Shown here in pieces: positions 44,301 to 56,353 of a stretch of 64,000 nt of DNA. Made by a program: the position numbers and the translations under genes. The stretch's first letter is position 1. Each line of letters starts with the position of its first letter. Below the pieces are notes generated by a model, which saw only the letters and a program-made list of their open reading frames with translations, did no database searches and was not told the DNA's origin. This DNA is from Dermatophagoides farinae (lineage: Eukaryota; Arthropoda; Arachnida; Sarcoptiformes; Pyroglyphidae), in NCBI RefSeq assembly GCF_024713945.1, contig NC_134684.1:1159001-1223000 (forward strand). The letters run 5' to 3'.

Positions 44301-45992
44301 CCCAATGGTAATTATTTGATTTTATTTTTCTACAATTAATGGATTTGTTATTAATTATTATTATCTCTTAGATGTACCTCTTGGACTACATTTTGCAAAT
44401 TATCTAAAACGTGAAATATTCGACATAAACAAAACGGCATCGACAACTCGAAGCAAAAAGTAAATGGATAATTTTATTTTATTTTGAATTTAATTTTAAC
44501 ATTTCATTCATAATAGAAAAAAGACATCTACTGTAAGCAATGAACAACGATTGGAGAAATCAGGTAAAAAAATACCATCGAATACATCGTTATCAAGTAT
44601 GAAAATGAATTTTTAAATCAATATAGCAAAGTATTAAATTATTTTTTTTTTTTTTGATTATAGAATCCAAGAAACAACAAACAAAGATTAATAAAAGCAA
44701 GAAGCGACGATTAAGTACGGATTCAGTTAAACGATCCCATCAACGTGATCGTTTATCTAGTGGTTGTAGTTCACGTGCCGATTCACCTGTTCCTTCGCCA
44801 TCACCATCGGATGCTAGTGTCGGTTCAGTGTCCACACCAACGAATACATCGTATTCATCATCAATGACACAAATGAATCGTCGACGACGTAGTGAACAAC
44901 ATGCATTCGATATAAATAATATTGTCATACCATATAGTATTGCTGCGACCACTCGAGTTGAGCGGTTACAATACAAAGAGATTGTCACACCTAAATGGCG
45001 TTTGATTGAAGAATATGCCATACCACCACCGGAGAATGTAAAGCTTGAAAAATTGAACGTTCAAGAAAATGAAAACAAAAACGTTAACAATGGCCAAGCA
45101 AAAAATCCGATCGACGAAGATGTTTCTGATGCAGCGTTCCAAATTCGACATTTGAAATGTGAACAAACTGAACGTCAACGAATACTCAATTATTATGGTA
45201 AAAATCAAAAGAATCAAAGTATCCGAAATAAAGGTCCACAACGTGTACGATTTGAATCGAGTAGTAAATCTGATTCATTGGATCAGACAAGCCAGGATTC
45301 GTTTAACAACAATACAACAGCCACTACGACACATAACAACAGTAAATATAAATCAAAATCATCGGCATTGAATAATAATGATTATAGTGATTCATCATCA
45401 TCGGCACGTAAACGTCAGACTTCATTGTCGAAAAAATACAAGTCGAGATGAAGTTTCACCATTCGATTGGTGGGGTGAACAACAGGAAACCGTTTCCCCA
45501 TATGAACCTAGAAAATTTCCCCTTGCAGATTGGCTATATGAAAATATGGTCGAAGAAACCAATAAACAACAAAAGGAGATGGAAGAACAGCATCAACGTT
45601 CATCACGTTCGTCAGCAAAAATTGATGTCGATTATGATGATTCAATGGATGCTGATGATGATAAAATATCGCCACCAACTATTGAAGATGATGATGATGA
45701 TGCAGATGAAGAAATTGATGAGGAAGAATTAAATAATGATGATGACGACGATGATGACGATGACAATGATGTCGATGATGAAGAGGATAATGACGAATTG
45801 ATTACCACCCGTACGCCCACTAAAATTTCAAACTCAAATAAACGTAGTGGTCGAAATAGTTCGATTGTTGGTGGTGGTGTTACTAATACTGGTACTGGTA
45901 CTAATAGTCATCATCATCATCATCATCATAGCAGTGACATTGTGGCCAATGAAGATGATCCAGAATGGAAACCATCTCCAAAACTTAGCTAA
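41371..45992 (+). CDS. KANSL1: KANSL1 / NSL1-like subunit of the NSL histone acetyltransferase complex (PEHE domain), with a frame break
   Basis: Scaffold that binds the MYST acetyltransferase MOF/KAT8 through its PEHE domain. Exons 41371-43550, 43616-44307, 44372-44459, 44517-44563, 44664 onward. Start is the ATG at 41371 (in-frame TGA at 41335). The first exon codes mostly low-complexity Thr/Ser/Asn/Gln sequence. Conserved parts: [20 protein letters not shown] at the exon 1/2 junction with a coiled coil; [20 protein letters not shown]; and the PEHE region [20 protein letters not shown] ... [20 protein letters not shown]. The frame meets TGA at 45449-45451, but coding continues in another frame ([18 protein letters not shown], then acidic Asp/Glu, His-rich and [13 protein letters not shown]) to 45992. 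Removing one A from the A6 run at about 45430-45435 restores one frame of roughly 1,430 aa. A 40-nt intron (45409-45448) would also do so but would be shorter than any other here. Confidence 0.85.
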
Positions 45993-46647
45993 TATTTGCT
46001 TGTCATTTCTCTTTATATATTTTTAAAAAAAAAAACAAATTTTGTTTAGCTACTTTTTTCTCGGTCTCTGTCTCTCCCTAAATAACGATTGTTGTTTCAT
46101 ATATATTCATAAAATACATCATCATGTAGATAATAATCAATGAAATCATCATCATAATTATATAATATTATTCAGATTTAACGGAATAATTCTCATTATC
46201 GTCATCGTTCTTTTTCCATTATTTTCCTTCAGATTGACCATTGTCATCATTATCATCATCATCATCATCATTGCCAAGGCGAATTTTGCAAAGATAAAAT
46301 GTAACGCTTTTTATCATTAATTACTTTGCTTTTTTTCAAACATCAAAATATATAAATGTACAGAAGGCTCTCTAATAGTGTTTCTTTTTTTCATATTCTG
46401 AGAACGATGATGATGATGATGATCTTGATATTTGCATTTTTTTTGTGTATAGATTAAAATTTTTTTTAAAAGAAAAAAAATTGAAATTGAAAAAACATAA
46501 AAAACACATATAAATATAAAATTTCAAATTCTGTGGAATTATTATTATCATCATTATTATTATATTTGTTAAAGTTTTTTTCTTATAAAAAAAAAATTCA
46601 CAACTTCTAGATGCAAGCAAGAAAAAAAAGAACGAGATAAATTAAGA
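45993..46647. other. Convergent 3' flanks of KANSL1 and HAT1
   Basis: 655 bp, AT-rich, with (ATC)n near 46237-46270 and (GAT)n at 46408-46423. Nothing else was recognised. Confidence 0.5.
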
Positions 46648-48047
46648 TTAGCCTAATTTTTCTATAATTTGCAAATATTCTGATTCAATTTCTTCATATT
46701 GTTTGTTTAGATTTTTGATTCGATATTCTCTTGGTATTTGATTGGTTTTCATCAATAATGTATAATTGGTTTCACTGATTGCTTTACGTTGTCGTAAACG
46801 TTCAATATCATTGATTTGTTTTTTATATGGTGCATTCAATCGTTGTTTAATACCCATTCTATATTGGCGATATTGTTCAGGATCATTTCGATTGGTTAAT
46901 TTTAATTTAAGAATTTCGAAAACTCTTCGAGTTTGTTTGGGATTCAATTTAAATTTCATCTGTGCTTCACGTGCCATTTCGTTGGACCAAACGGTATTTG
47001 GTGCAAGTGTCTTATACCAGTTTAATTGAATGGATAATTTACAATCATATATGTCACGCATTCGTTGGAAATCATCGGATGGATCTTCCACAGTTATGTC
47101 AACAATTGATTTATTATTATAATTCGTATAGATTGATGCCAATAATTTACTGCCAAGACCAATTCTTTGAAATGATGGTAATATAAGAAATTGTGAGATT
47201 CGTGGTCGAACATTCTGTGGATAAGCATAATATCGATAGACTGTAGAATATCCAACAAAACAATATTGATATTCCTTCAACAATGGTTTCGACGATTGGG
47301 AGCCAATGAATGGGAGTTTCTCGTATAAAACAAAAAAATCCCAATGATCATCATCGATTTCAATATAGGAAGCGCCTTCAATGAACCACATTAAAAATGT
47401 TTGCATCCGTTCATGATAGGCAACAAAACCGGGTACCGAATTGTTAGCTTTAAATAGACAAAAATGTCGTTTCTGGGCTTGTTGATGATCATCGGTTGGT
47501 TTTGTTTCAATTTCAAATTCTTCCATCAATTCACCATATGGCATAAACGATTGTTCTTTCGATAAATTAGCACTGAATTCATTCAAATTATAGCATACTT
47601 TTGTTTCGTATTTGGATGCAATGATTTTCAATACATCATCCGGTTCTATACCATCTGTCTGTTGTTTTGTCAAACGATCAGCATATTTGAGACATAGATA
47701 AATGTTTAACTGTGCACATGAATAATAAACTTTAACGGTAAGATCTTTGTAGCCGAATATATTTTCATTTTCGCCAAAAAATTGATACGTCATGTCCGGC
47801 TTAAAAGGAGCTATACGACATGATGATGATACCAGTTTCTTTGATTCACCATCTTGTTTATGGCCCAAAACTTTAGTATCATCAAAATCTTCAATCAGAT
47901 CATCGATACAGGTGACCAATTTGAATCGGACACATTCATTCGAATCTGTTACATAATTTTCAAATGCATTAAATTCAAATGACACTGAAAATGAAAATTA
48001 AAAAAAATGAAAATTTCTCAATACAGATATTGATTCAAATACATACT
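46648..48047 (-). CDS. HAT1: Histone acetyltransferase type B catalytic subunit HAT1
   Basis: Acetylates newly made histone H4 at Lys5 and Lys12 before deposition, usually with the RbAp46/48 chaperone. The coding sequence is one long exon, 47984-46648, plus a single nucleotide A at 48047 from the upstream exon; total 445 aa. The start codon is split: A at 48047, then a 62-bp intron (GTATGT at 48046, TTTTCAG ending 47985), then TG at 47984. An in-frame TAA lies 9 nt before the A, so no longer start is possible by this splice. Family features: N-terminal CVRFKLVTCIDDL, FKPDMTYQFFGENENIFGYK, the GNAT core YSTVYRYYAYPQNVRPRISQ with acetyl-CoA loop Q-R-I-G-L-G-S at 273-279, and the catalytic-glutamate region DITVEDPSDDF (Glu301). 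The C-terminal half has NPKQTRRVFEILKLKLT as in other animals. Confidence 0.94.
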
Positions 48048-51000
48048 TTTCTTTTAGATTTGTATCGATAAAAATCGAATTTCAGGAAATATAAAATTTT
48101 AAAGATTTTAAAATTAAAAATCTAAAATAATAATAATGACGATTTGAGTGAAGCGAAAACAATGCCAGTAGCAGCAGCATGTATTAAACAACAAAGTGGA
48201 GGGAAAACATCATCATCGTTCACTGTGTGTCTCAACATTAATAAAGAAAAAAAAATGATCCATTCATAAACGTTATGATGATAATGACCAGTTACGTCAA
48301 CTGTCAAATAGATGGCGTCAGTGTTTTAGATTTTATTTTTTTTTCATGTGATTCGAAAAATTTTTTTTTTCAAAATTAAAATTTTTCATTTTTAATATTT
48401 TTTTTTTTTTGTTGTGTGTGTGTGTGTGTGTGTTTATTTACGATCATACCAAAAATGATAAAATGGTGGTCGTAACATTGAACGATTGAATGAATGATGA
48501 TGTGTAATCAAGATTATCAATATGATAAATGAGAAAGGCCACATCCCCCCTTTCCACACACACACACATTTATCATTCCAAATTGAATTTTGGCAATAAT
48601 AATCATCATCATTATCGGTTTGTATCCTTGAATTTTTCGTTTTTTTTTCATTTTACTAATATCATTCATAGCTTACTTCATCATTTCCACAATTTTTGTG
48701 TGTGTGTGTGTGGTTTCTTTACACTATAATTTATAGCATTTTTTTCTCTTCAAGATAAACATTACAAGGTGATTACATGGAAATGATGGTGATGTTTCGT
48801 AAAACACACAAAAAAAAACGAACTGGACGAAGAAAAAAAATGATCAAGAAAGGTAAGTGTCTACCCTCACAATATTTTGCATTCAAATGATTGATAATCG
48901 AAGAAGAATCGAATCCATTCCATAATTGTGTTAATGAAATTATTATTGTATATTGTATATATGATGGCAATGACCAGTATATAATCATACCATCATTATC
49001 TATTATATTATACCATTTTATCATTGAATCAACCAACAAACATTTTCGTATTGTGTTTGTTTTGTGTGTCCATTTTCGAACACGTGTAAAAATGCGTGTG
49101 TGTTTGTGTGTCATTGAACAACAAAAATTGTTTGATCATTGTGGTTATTGTGGTGTTGGTGGTGGTGGTGATGGTATTTGATGGTCATGTGTGTTTGCGT
49201 GTGTGTGTGTTTGTATTTTATTTTCCTAAATTTATCTTATTCAGAAAAAAACAGCATACTATGATGATTATTATACAAACGACCAAAATTCAAGGACCTT
49301 TGATTTTTATCAATTTACAGTGTGAATGAGATTGTAAAAAAGAGAAAGAGAAAAGGTCCACTATTTTGTTCATTGAATGTTTATTATCAATGCTATTTGA
49401 TTATTTTCAATGTTTCATCAATATCAATATAATAACGTTATCAAATTTGTATAGCAAAATAAGAATTATACGATCAATCTATCATATCCATATATTCATC
49501 ATATAATAATTTAATGATGACGATAATGTCCTCCTAAAAGGTTGCTATTTTTCTTTCTTTCTTTCTTTATTTTTTTTTAGGAAAAAAAAACAAGGAAGAT
49601 AGTTATAAATAAGAAAAATAAAAGTGTTCTGTATAGATGATCTTGAAGTAAAAAAAAATCACCAATGTGGTGGTCATTGATAATAATTGGTGTCTGCGTG
49701 TGTGTGTGTGAATTGATAAGAAACGATGAAGAAGAAGGAGAAGGTCGACAATCGGATAAATATTTCATTATAATTATCCATTCGAATAGAAGGATTTGCT
49801 GTTTTTTGTCTGTTTGTTTCACTGTTTGTTTTTTTTGTAGCTAAATAATGAATGAATAATTTTTTTTAACAAAAAAAAACCACTTGTTGATCATCATCAT
49901 TATTTGTCATTGAACCAGAAAAAAAATTTTCTTTCTAAATAATGATGATGATGATGATTATGATTAACCAGTGTGAATATTTTTCAATTAATTAAATTGA
50001 TGATTGAAAAATAGCAACAAGTATAATGGTAACCCAGAAAAAAAAAGAAATTGTAACAAAATTATCAACAGATATTGAAAATTTTAGATTTAGGTAAATC
50101 TAAATCGTTGATTAACTGTGTGTATGTATGTGTGTGTGTGTGTGCAGTACCAATGTTCTATTTGATCGTCATCATAATACATTGATAAATAATCACGTAA
50201 CACAAAATGCAATAACAAAAAAAAAAACACCACAAACTATTTTTTTACTGCCTAGGCTACCGATGATGTTGTTTGATGAATGATTTTGTACCATTTTTGT
50301 TTTCCTTACTGTATATGATGCTAATAATAGCTCATTAACCAGTTATATATATTATTGTTCAATATATACATTGATGATCACCAATTAAATTTAAAAAAAT
50401 TGTCATTATCCAATCGATGCACAAAAACATCGATCTATCGATCTATTGATAATCGATTGTCATCTTTTTTTTTATAGCTTCCGCGTTCAAGGACCTTTTT
50501 TGTAAGTTTTCCTTTTTTTTACTTTTGAGAATAAATTTTTTTTTTCAACGAACCGTTTGGATCCACAAACTTCCTCTCAAACATCTCGCACACACACACT
50601 TGAAGAATAAGAATTTCATTCATTCATTCATTTCCTTTTATGCGTTAATTTTTTTTTTTTTTGTTTCTCTTCTCTTTTCTTTTAATGAATGGAAAGTTTC
50701 TCTTTTTTTTCGTTTTATATTTTTATTAATGTGGTGGGAGTGTTTATGTGTGTATGGTAGTGTAATAATAATCATCATCTGTTCAGCATCATCATCATCA
50801 TCATCTTGACGCCAAAAACAGGCTTGTCTATCTGTCTGTCTGTATATATATAACCTTAACCGACTTAGCGATTTTTCCTCCCATGACCTCATTTTTTTTT
50901 CTATCCTTTCTCTTTTTTTTAGCATTTCCTATTAAAAGAAAAAAAAATTGCATTATCTCTTTCTCTCACTTTCACTTGTGTATTTTCTATATTTGTTGCA

Positions 51001-51930
51001 TGTTTGTTACACCGTTTTTTTTTTTTTTTTTTTGATTTCGGTTTGTTTGTTATGATAATAACAAGTACTTTTAAAATTGCTAGTAGTAGTTCCAAATAAA
51101 ATAGCTCAACGTTACTTATTTTTTTTTTTTTTTTGTACCGTATTCAATTGTATTTTGTTGTTGTACAATAGTAATTTTTCTATTTATTTAGGCGCGCAAG
51201 TTATGTATTTTTTTTTATATACATGCATCATGGTTTGAGTGAGAGAGAGAGAGATAGAGAGACAAGAATAGAGTTTTTCAGTTTTTTTTCCACATAAATA
51301 TATCTATTATATTTGGCCATCAAAATTGAGTAAGGATAAAATAATACTCCAAAATAGTAACAACATTTCAACAAGTCATAAATGTCCACGACCATCATCC
51401 ATGGACGTTTTTGAATCAAAAAAAAGGCCATGTGTGTGTGTCATGCAACAATGCCATTCAATATTCAATTCATTATCATCTATCTATTTATCGTTCTCCT
51501 TCGTTTTTTTGGAACACACACACAAATAGGAAGAAATTTAAAAAAAAGAGGAAGAGGAAGAAATCAAGTTCGCTCATGATGATGATAATGATGGCATGAT
51601 ATTGAAATTCAAAATGACTCTGAAAAAAAAATGATATAAACCATAATAATAGAAACTTGTTGAATGAAATGATAGGATGTCATAGGATGTGTGTATTATA
51701 TTATATTTTTATTATATGTGCAACATGTTTCATTTCATTTCATTTCATTTTTTTTTTACTCTTTGAAAGCAAATATTTTTTTTTATAAAGAAAAATAAAA
51801 AGAAAAAAAAATATTTGAGAATATAGATGGGAAGAATATATTGTTGTTATATACAAAGAAAAAAAAGTAAAAAAAAAATCCCATTTGTGTCACGTGTGTT
51901 TATGTTTTTTCGTCGTCGTCGTCGTCGTCG

Positions 51931-51962
<32 letters not shown>

Positions 51963-54900
51963 GACGATAATATTGATGATGGTGTTGTTGTTGTTGTTGT
52001 TGTTGTTGTTATTGTGGTTTTAATTTAGTTCTGTTTCAATATATGTCTGTATGGTTTGATGATATTTCCTTTTTGTTTTTTGTTTGCCATACTGGAGTCA
52101 CACTAAATTACCATTTACCACACATGACTATCGGCCAACAGCATCATTGTGTTTTTGTATGTGTGTGTGTGTGTGTGTGTATGATCCCTTTGTGTCATTT
52201 TCTTATTTGATCTCGTTCAGACAAAACGATCAAACATCTTGTAGCAGTTAAAGAATTAAAAAAAAAAATTTTACTTCCGGTTCTATTTTTTAAAAAAAAA
52301 ATTTAATGGGTATTACTAGGTTAGGTTTATTTGTTTCATGGTCATCCATTTCTTATTTTTTTTTCTTTTCTTATTAACCGTTTTCAACTGATTTACCCGA
52401 CTGATTTACATTGATGATTATCATCTTTTTTTTTTGTTTTGTTTTGTTTGTATGTAATCAGCATCCATGATCATCATGATCATGATCATCATAACACTAA
52501 AAATTAATCACTAAAAAAAAAAAAAAAAAAAAATTTTTCTATTCTAACACAACCACCAATTAGGTGAAACGCTATATATATGTTTGTGTGTGTGTGTATG
52601 TTTTCCATGTGTTTTTTTTCCGTGATTGATTATTATTTTTGATAATAATAAATATATATAAATCTCATCATCATCATCATCATCATATCCACAACAACAA
52701 CAACAACAACTATTTTAACACCAGACATTGAGCTTTTCACATTATCATCATCATCATTGTGGATAGTCAATACATAATTTTTTTTTTTACTTTCACTCAA
52801 TTTTCATTCGTTGTCAGTGATCATCATCATCATCATATGCATCACACACACACACACACACACACACCGCAACACCGCAACACCACCACCACCAAGCAAC
52901 ATCAATATCATCATCATAACGGTGATATTTAGGTCACAGTCACTTACACTCAAACCAACAAATAAACGAAAACACCGGTGTTTAGCAGTTTAAAAAAAAA
53001 ATTGTCGAAAAAAAAATAAAAATTATCATCGTAGAAAATAATAATACTCATCGATTATTATCATCATCATCATCAATGATATTTACCAACAAACAAAATC
53101 AAAATCAAAACCAAAAAAAAAAAAAACAGCAACAACAATATCTTCTTAACCATCAATTGATTTAGATGTTTATTATACAACAACAATATAATAGATTTTT
53201 TCGATTATTTTCAATAAATTCTTCTGGTTATTCCATAACGACAACAACCTCAATTTCGAATCTGGTGTATCATCGAATAAAATGATCATCCTGTGTTTTT
53301 TTTTCTTCTCATAATAATCCTGATTTGCGCAAGACACACGAATCCACATAATAGAATCCATCATATAGTGTGTGCGAAAAAAAAAATATGCCTGTGAAAA
53401 ACATTTCTGTTCGGTATTATCCAGTATTTCGGTGAACGAAGACAAAAAAAAACGAATTGCGATTCTTGTTTGCCGTTCTTTTGCTCTAATCTACTGACAC
53501 ACTTGTAGCGTGTTTGTGTGTGTGTGTGTTTGTGTGTCTGTATGCACCCGATGCCACCAGATGCCCAATAATCGAATTGGAAAGAAGAAGAAGAAGAAGA
53601 AAAAAAAAAACGTGACACTCATTTCTCGAACAATTCTTCGTGTGCAAAACAACAAGAAGTACACTTTTGAGTTTACTTTTTTGTTTCTATTTATTTATAT
53701 TCTTCATCATCATAACATCATTTCATCATCATCATCATCATAACATCTTTTATTTAGTGAGCCGTGCAATTCCGGCTATAATGATTATGATGATATGGCG
53801 CGCGATAATGTGTGGATATAGATATGTGGATGTTCGTCCTTGATAATATGCAATCTATAATGTGTTTTTTTTTTTGTTTTAATATACACACACACACAGC
53901 CAGGACACCCGAAAAACAAAAAACAAAATTGTTTATTTTGTCTTTCACCAATATATTGTTGTATGTAATATGTCGTTATTTTGGCATTGATGATGATAAT
54001 CTATCTAAATATATGTAATTCATTCATTTTGAAAGGTTCATAAAAAAAACCTCAACAAAATATCAAATGAATTTGATAATTTGATAATAATAATAATAAT
54101 AAAAAACTGGCCCCGAAAAAAAAATCATTGACGATAGCACGTTCCACATACCAGCCATCACTATAGTTTTTTGGCTTTTTTTTTGTTTCAAATCAACCAG
54201 AAATAAACCCTTTTTTATAATTATATATGTGTTATAACAAAATATCGATTATTATATATGTGTTTCTGATCATCATTATCACATTCATCATCATCATTTT
54301 TTTTATAAATGATTTATCCAAAAAAGAAATCTTCCAACAAAATAACATTTTTTTTTGATTTCGTTATCAGATTCGATATCTATCTATATATATATTGTGT
54401 GTGTGTGTATGTTTGTCTATGTCGTCTGTATTGTGTGTGTGTGTGTGTGTGACAAACTAAAAAAAAAATTGCCATTTCTTTTTTTATTTTGTGCAATTTT
54501 TTTTTTCTTATCGCAAGGTATTTGTATTTTCATTTTTTTTTTTTTTTTTTGAGAATATAACAATCAACCGCAATAAATTTCAAAAAAAAAAAAAATTCCT
54601 CATCGATTAACAATCAACAACAACAATAATCATTCATCAATAGACCATCATCAAAATATATTATACATTCATATATTCATTTTCATTATCAAAAATGCAA
54701 TATAAAAAGAGCTAATAACAAGTGTAAATTTTTTTTTTGAACCCATTTTTTTCCGTCATCATTTGCATCATCATCGAGAATAATAACGAAATTCATTCGG
54801 AATTGTTTCTCTTTGATTTGAATAACTTTCTTTGTGCAGCATTTTTTTTTCGTTGAGTATTATTTTGAATTATTCTTCAACAATTTTACCTTTCGTAAAT

Positions 54901-56353
54901 ATTTTTTTCATCACATTGATCATCTTGGGAACAATTGCATCTATTTTTTTCTTTTTATTTATTTGTGTATGTGCAATACAATTTGTTTTTCCAGTATTGA
55001 TTCTTTAGTAACAAAAAATTTTGATTCGGTGAGTTTTTTTCTATTCTCTCTCTTTCTCTCTCTCTCTCTCAATTCTTTGACCGAAATTCGGTGCTTTTTT
55101 TCTTGAATTAACAAACAAACAAACAAAAAAATGATCTAATTTATCCACGTACTGGGGAAAAAAAATCTCAATGATTTTATTTGAAAATAACATATGACCT
55201 GATTTAGTTTTTTTAGTTTATCTAAATAATTATCATTATCATCATCATCATCATTACCATCGCTAGTAGTGAATATTGTAAATCTAGAACTTTAGAATAA
55301 TAATAAATAAAAATAATATATGTTGATGATGATAATGCTAAATTCTGGATGATGACGGCAGAATTTTTTTTTTTTTTTAGTTATATGTTATATGATATAT
55401 GTTGTTGTTGTTGATGTCATTATCGCACAACATTACATTCTTTAACAACGACGACAATATGACGAAAAAAAAATTAAAATTATGCCATTCTGTGATATTA
55501 TTTTGTTTCTTTAATAAGATGCAACAATAACGAAAAAAAAACGGATGATGAAAATTAAATGGAAAAAAACTCATTCATTCAACATATCCTCATCATCACC
55601 ATCATCATCGACAAAATAATCATAACATGTGTGTGTATGTGTGTGTGTGAGTGTGTGTTTTAGTTAGAAATTAGCAAAAAAAAAAAAAAAAAAAAAATAG
55701 CACGCTCACATTGTACAAAAGACAGGCAAAAAAAAATTGAACGAAAAAAAAATTGCAAAAAAAAATCTATCCAAATCCAAGGTAAATCAGCAAACAAAAC
55801 AACTGCAAAAAAAATATATAGAACATGAAATGTTAAGAAAATAATATCAAAATATATATTAAAACAACATCAATGATGATGATGATGGAATGCATATGCA
55901 TATTTTTTTTTGTCTCATGTATTTTTGAATGAATTTGTAAAAAAAAATAGGAAACAAATAATCAACCACACCACTCTCAAGAAAAAAAAATGAAAATCAC
56001 CACACACCGATGTGTTCATCATTAATTCAATTTGAATCAACATGTGTACCTTTGCATTAATTTTTTTTAATTTTTTTTCATTTTTTTTCGATTTCCTTTT
56101 CGTTTCATTAGTTTTACCCCTTTTGTGCATGCACCATTTATATATATATTTGTTTTATAATTCTTAATGTTTCTTTTTTTTCAATCTTGTTTTCTTCATT
56201 ATTCAAATATAAGATTATTCATATTCAGATGTTGATGGTTTATATTTGTTTGTTTGTGTTTTGTAAGATATCTTCATAATAGTTTGATATCATCATCATC
56301 ATCATCATTAGTTATTTCATTGCCAAAATAATAATAATCCGAAAAACCAAACA
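48048..56353. other. Gene-poor, repeat-rich region upstream of vrille, 8.3 kb
   Basis: No coding exon recognised on either strand. The region holds (GT)n at 48413-48432, 48697-48711, 52157-52180 and 54441-54451, (CA)n at 52843-52866, (CGT)n then (GTT)n at 51911-51963, (GTT)n at 51981-52010, poly-A of 21-23 nt near 52513 and 55676, (CAT/ATC)n at many sites, and a 14-bp perfect palindrome at 52476-52489. Palindromic E-boxes CACGTG occur at 49081-49086 and 51891-51896. Most likely it contains HAT1's promoter at the left and vrille's promoter, 5' UTR exons and enhancers on the right. Confidence 0.5.
51911..52010. repeat. Compound trinucleotide repeat (CGT)n-(GTT)n
   Basis: A run of about seven CGT units passes directly into about twelve GTT units, and after a 20-bp gap into about nine more GTT units. 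It reads as CAA/ACG on the other strand. No open frame of biological character crosses it. Confidence 0.85.

Noticed and set aside
45409-45448. 40-nt intron in KANSL1 (GTAAAC to TCGAG)
   Set aside because: It would restore the frame, but it is shorter than the smallest well-supported intron here (about 52 bp) and lacks a pyrimidine tract; a 1-nt homopolymer error is simpler.
45632-45820. Ser-rich antisense frame
   Set aside because: Mirror of the GAT/GAC repeats that encode the acidic tail of KANSL1.
52476-52489. 14-bp perfect palindrome ATGATCATGATCAT
   Set aside because: Made of the ATC/GAT trinucleotides abundant everywhere in the window; likely chance.
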